Assembly: GCF_002845275.2 (NCBI RefSeq)
Contig: NZ_CP088149.1
Span: 2,290,501 to 2,354,500 of the forward strand
Source: Pseudomonas sp. S06B 330
GTDB lineage: Bacteria; Pseudomonadota; Gammaproteobacteria; Pseudomonadales; Pseudomonadaceae
Reading direction: 5' to 3'
DNA: 64,000 nt
The notes under the pieces are model-generated. The model saw nothing but the letters and a program-made list of their open reading frames with translations. It did no database searches and had not been told where the DNA came from. Each line of letters begins with the position of its first letter. The stretch's first letter is position 1. The translations under genes and the position numbers were made by a program. This document shows, piece after piece, positions 63,580-64,000 of the stretch.

Positions 63580-64000
63580 TTACAGTCCTTCGATCGTCAG
63601 CAACAGGCGCTGACGGATTTCATCGTTCATTTCCATGATGTTTTCGCGGCTCACCAGCTCTTCGAAACTGGTGTTGCCGGCGATCTGCGTGCTGCTGCGG
63701 ATCACCGCCTCATCGGGCAACTCGGAACGTACTGGCGAGCTGATGATGCAAAACGGCAGATCGCCAAAGCCTTTGAGGCGCTCGAAACTCAGGGCAAAGC
63801 GCAGGCCTTCGAACAGGCGGCTCAACCCTGGCGATTTGCTCAGGCAGTAGAACAACACCAGGTAATGCACCACGAAGCGGTACAACTCGGCGCTGCTGCG
63901 ATTGGGGTCTTTGATCACGCTGCGAAACTGTGCGAGGTCGAATGAGCTAAAGCCTACGACCCAGCGCACAGGGCTGGTGATACGGATGCTCTGGCCGCTT
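63580..64000 (-). CDS. Unidentified T6SS-locus protein, C-terminal part only
   Basis: The frame is open from the window edge to a stop at 63580; at least 139 codons are visible and the start lies outside. I do not recognise the family. Visible stretches are IRITSPVRWVVGFSSFDLAQFR, RFVVHYLVLFYCLSKSPGLSRLFEGLRF, DLPFCIISSPVRSELPDE and a charged end ENIMEMNDEIRQRLLLTIEGL. It is not a TssA-, Fha- or Hcp-like C-terminus as far as I can see. Its place directly before tssB on the same strand makes a T6SS role likely, but that is position only. Confidence 0.75.
   Translation of the reverse strand, partial: SGQSIRITSPVRWVVGFSSFDLAQFRSVIKDPNRSSAELYRFVVHYLVLFYCLSKSPGLSRLFEGLRFALSFERLKGFGDLPFCIISSPVRSELPDEAVIRSSTQIAGNTSFEELVSRENIMEMNDEIRQRLLLTIEGL

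Overview
The window comes from a GC-rich gammaproteobacterium, almost certainly a Pseudomonas of the putida/fluorescens lineage. The support is the pobA/AraC-activator pair, the hutG-like/gltS and nspC/carboxynorspermidine dehydrogenase modules, the DUF1302/DUF1329 pair, a cobalamin-riboswitch TonB receptor, a complete T6SS core locus and Pseudomonas-type REP/REPIN repeats. No rRNA, tRNA, CRISPR array, prophage or insertion sequence was seen.

Left part (1-19.6 kb). The 3' end of an acetylpolyamine-deacetylase-like gene is followed by a 1533-residue LRR/NEL-type E3 ubiquitin ligase-like effector. Next comes a LysR-flanked acyl-CoA operon: 3-hydroxyacyl-CoA dehydrogenase, acyl-CoA dehydrogenase, iron alcohol dehydrogenase, thioesterase and the stub of a lost thiolase. 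Three more regulators (AraC, LysR, AraC), a DUF1302/DUF1329 outer-envelope pair and a secreted alkyl sulfatase follow. Together these could serve uptake and oxidation of long-chain alkyl compounds; this pathway is inference.

Middle part (19.6-43.5 kb) is a series of small metabolic and regulatory units: a diguanylate cyclase; a decayed MetA-pathway porin-like gene; pobA with its AraC activator, a PcaR-like palindrome between them and a tatA paralogue behind; an ankyrin protein; a LysR regulator; a START protein; ureidoglycine aminohydrolase; a sulfonate-type binding protein; a GlxA-type AraC regulator; IclR-hutG-gltS; the carboxynorspermidine pair; a MAPEG protein; an MHS-family transporter; a siderophore-type TonB receptor under a B12 riboswitch; and a GNAT acetyltransferase. 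Two families of palindromic repeats punctuate the gene ends here.

Right part (43.5-64 kb) is a type VI secretion locus on the minus strand. In transcription order it reads: an unidentified gene cut by the window edge, tssB, tssC, tssE, tssF, tssG, tssH(clpV), tssJ, tssK, tssL, tssM, tagF, a second shortened TssM fused to an OmpA domain, hcp, tssA. Nearly all joints from tssE to the TssM-OmpA gene overlap or are very close, indicating one translationally coupled operon; hcp and tssA are set apart by hairpin-bearing spacers. No vgrG, PAAR or effector/immunity pair is visible inside the window.

The most unusual items are the TssM-OmpA chimera that appears to supply the peptidoglycan-binding domain missing from TssL, the large NEL-type effector, the siderophore-like receptor under B12 control, the PcaR-like operator upstream of the pob activator, and an Asp-to-Cys change at a putative metal-ligand position of the HutG-like protein.
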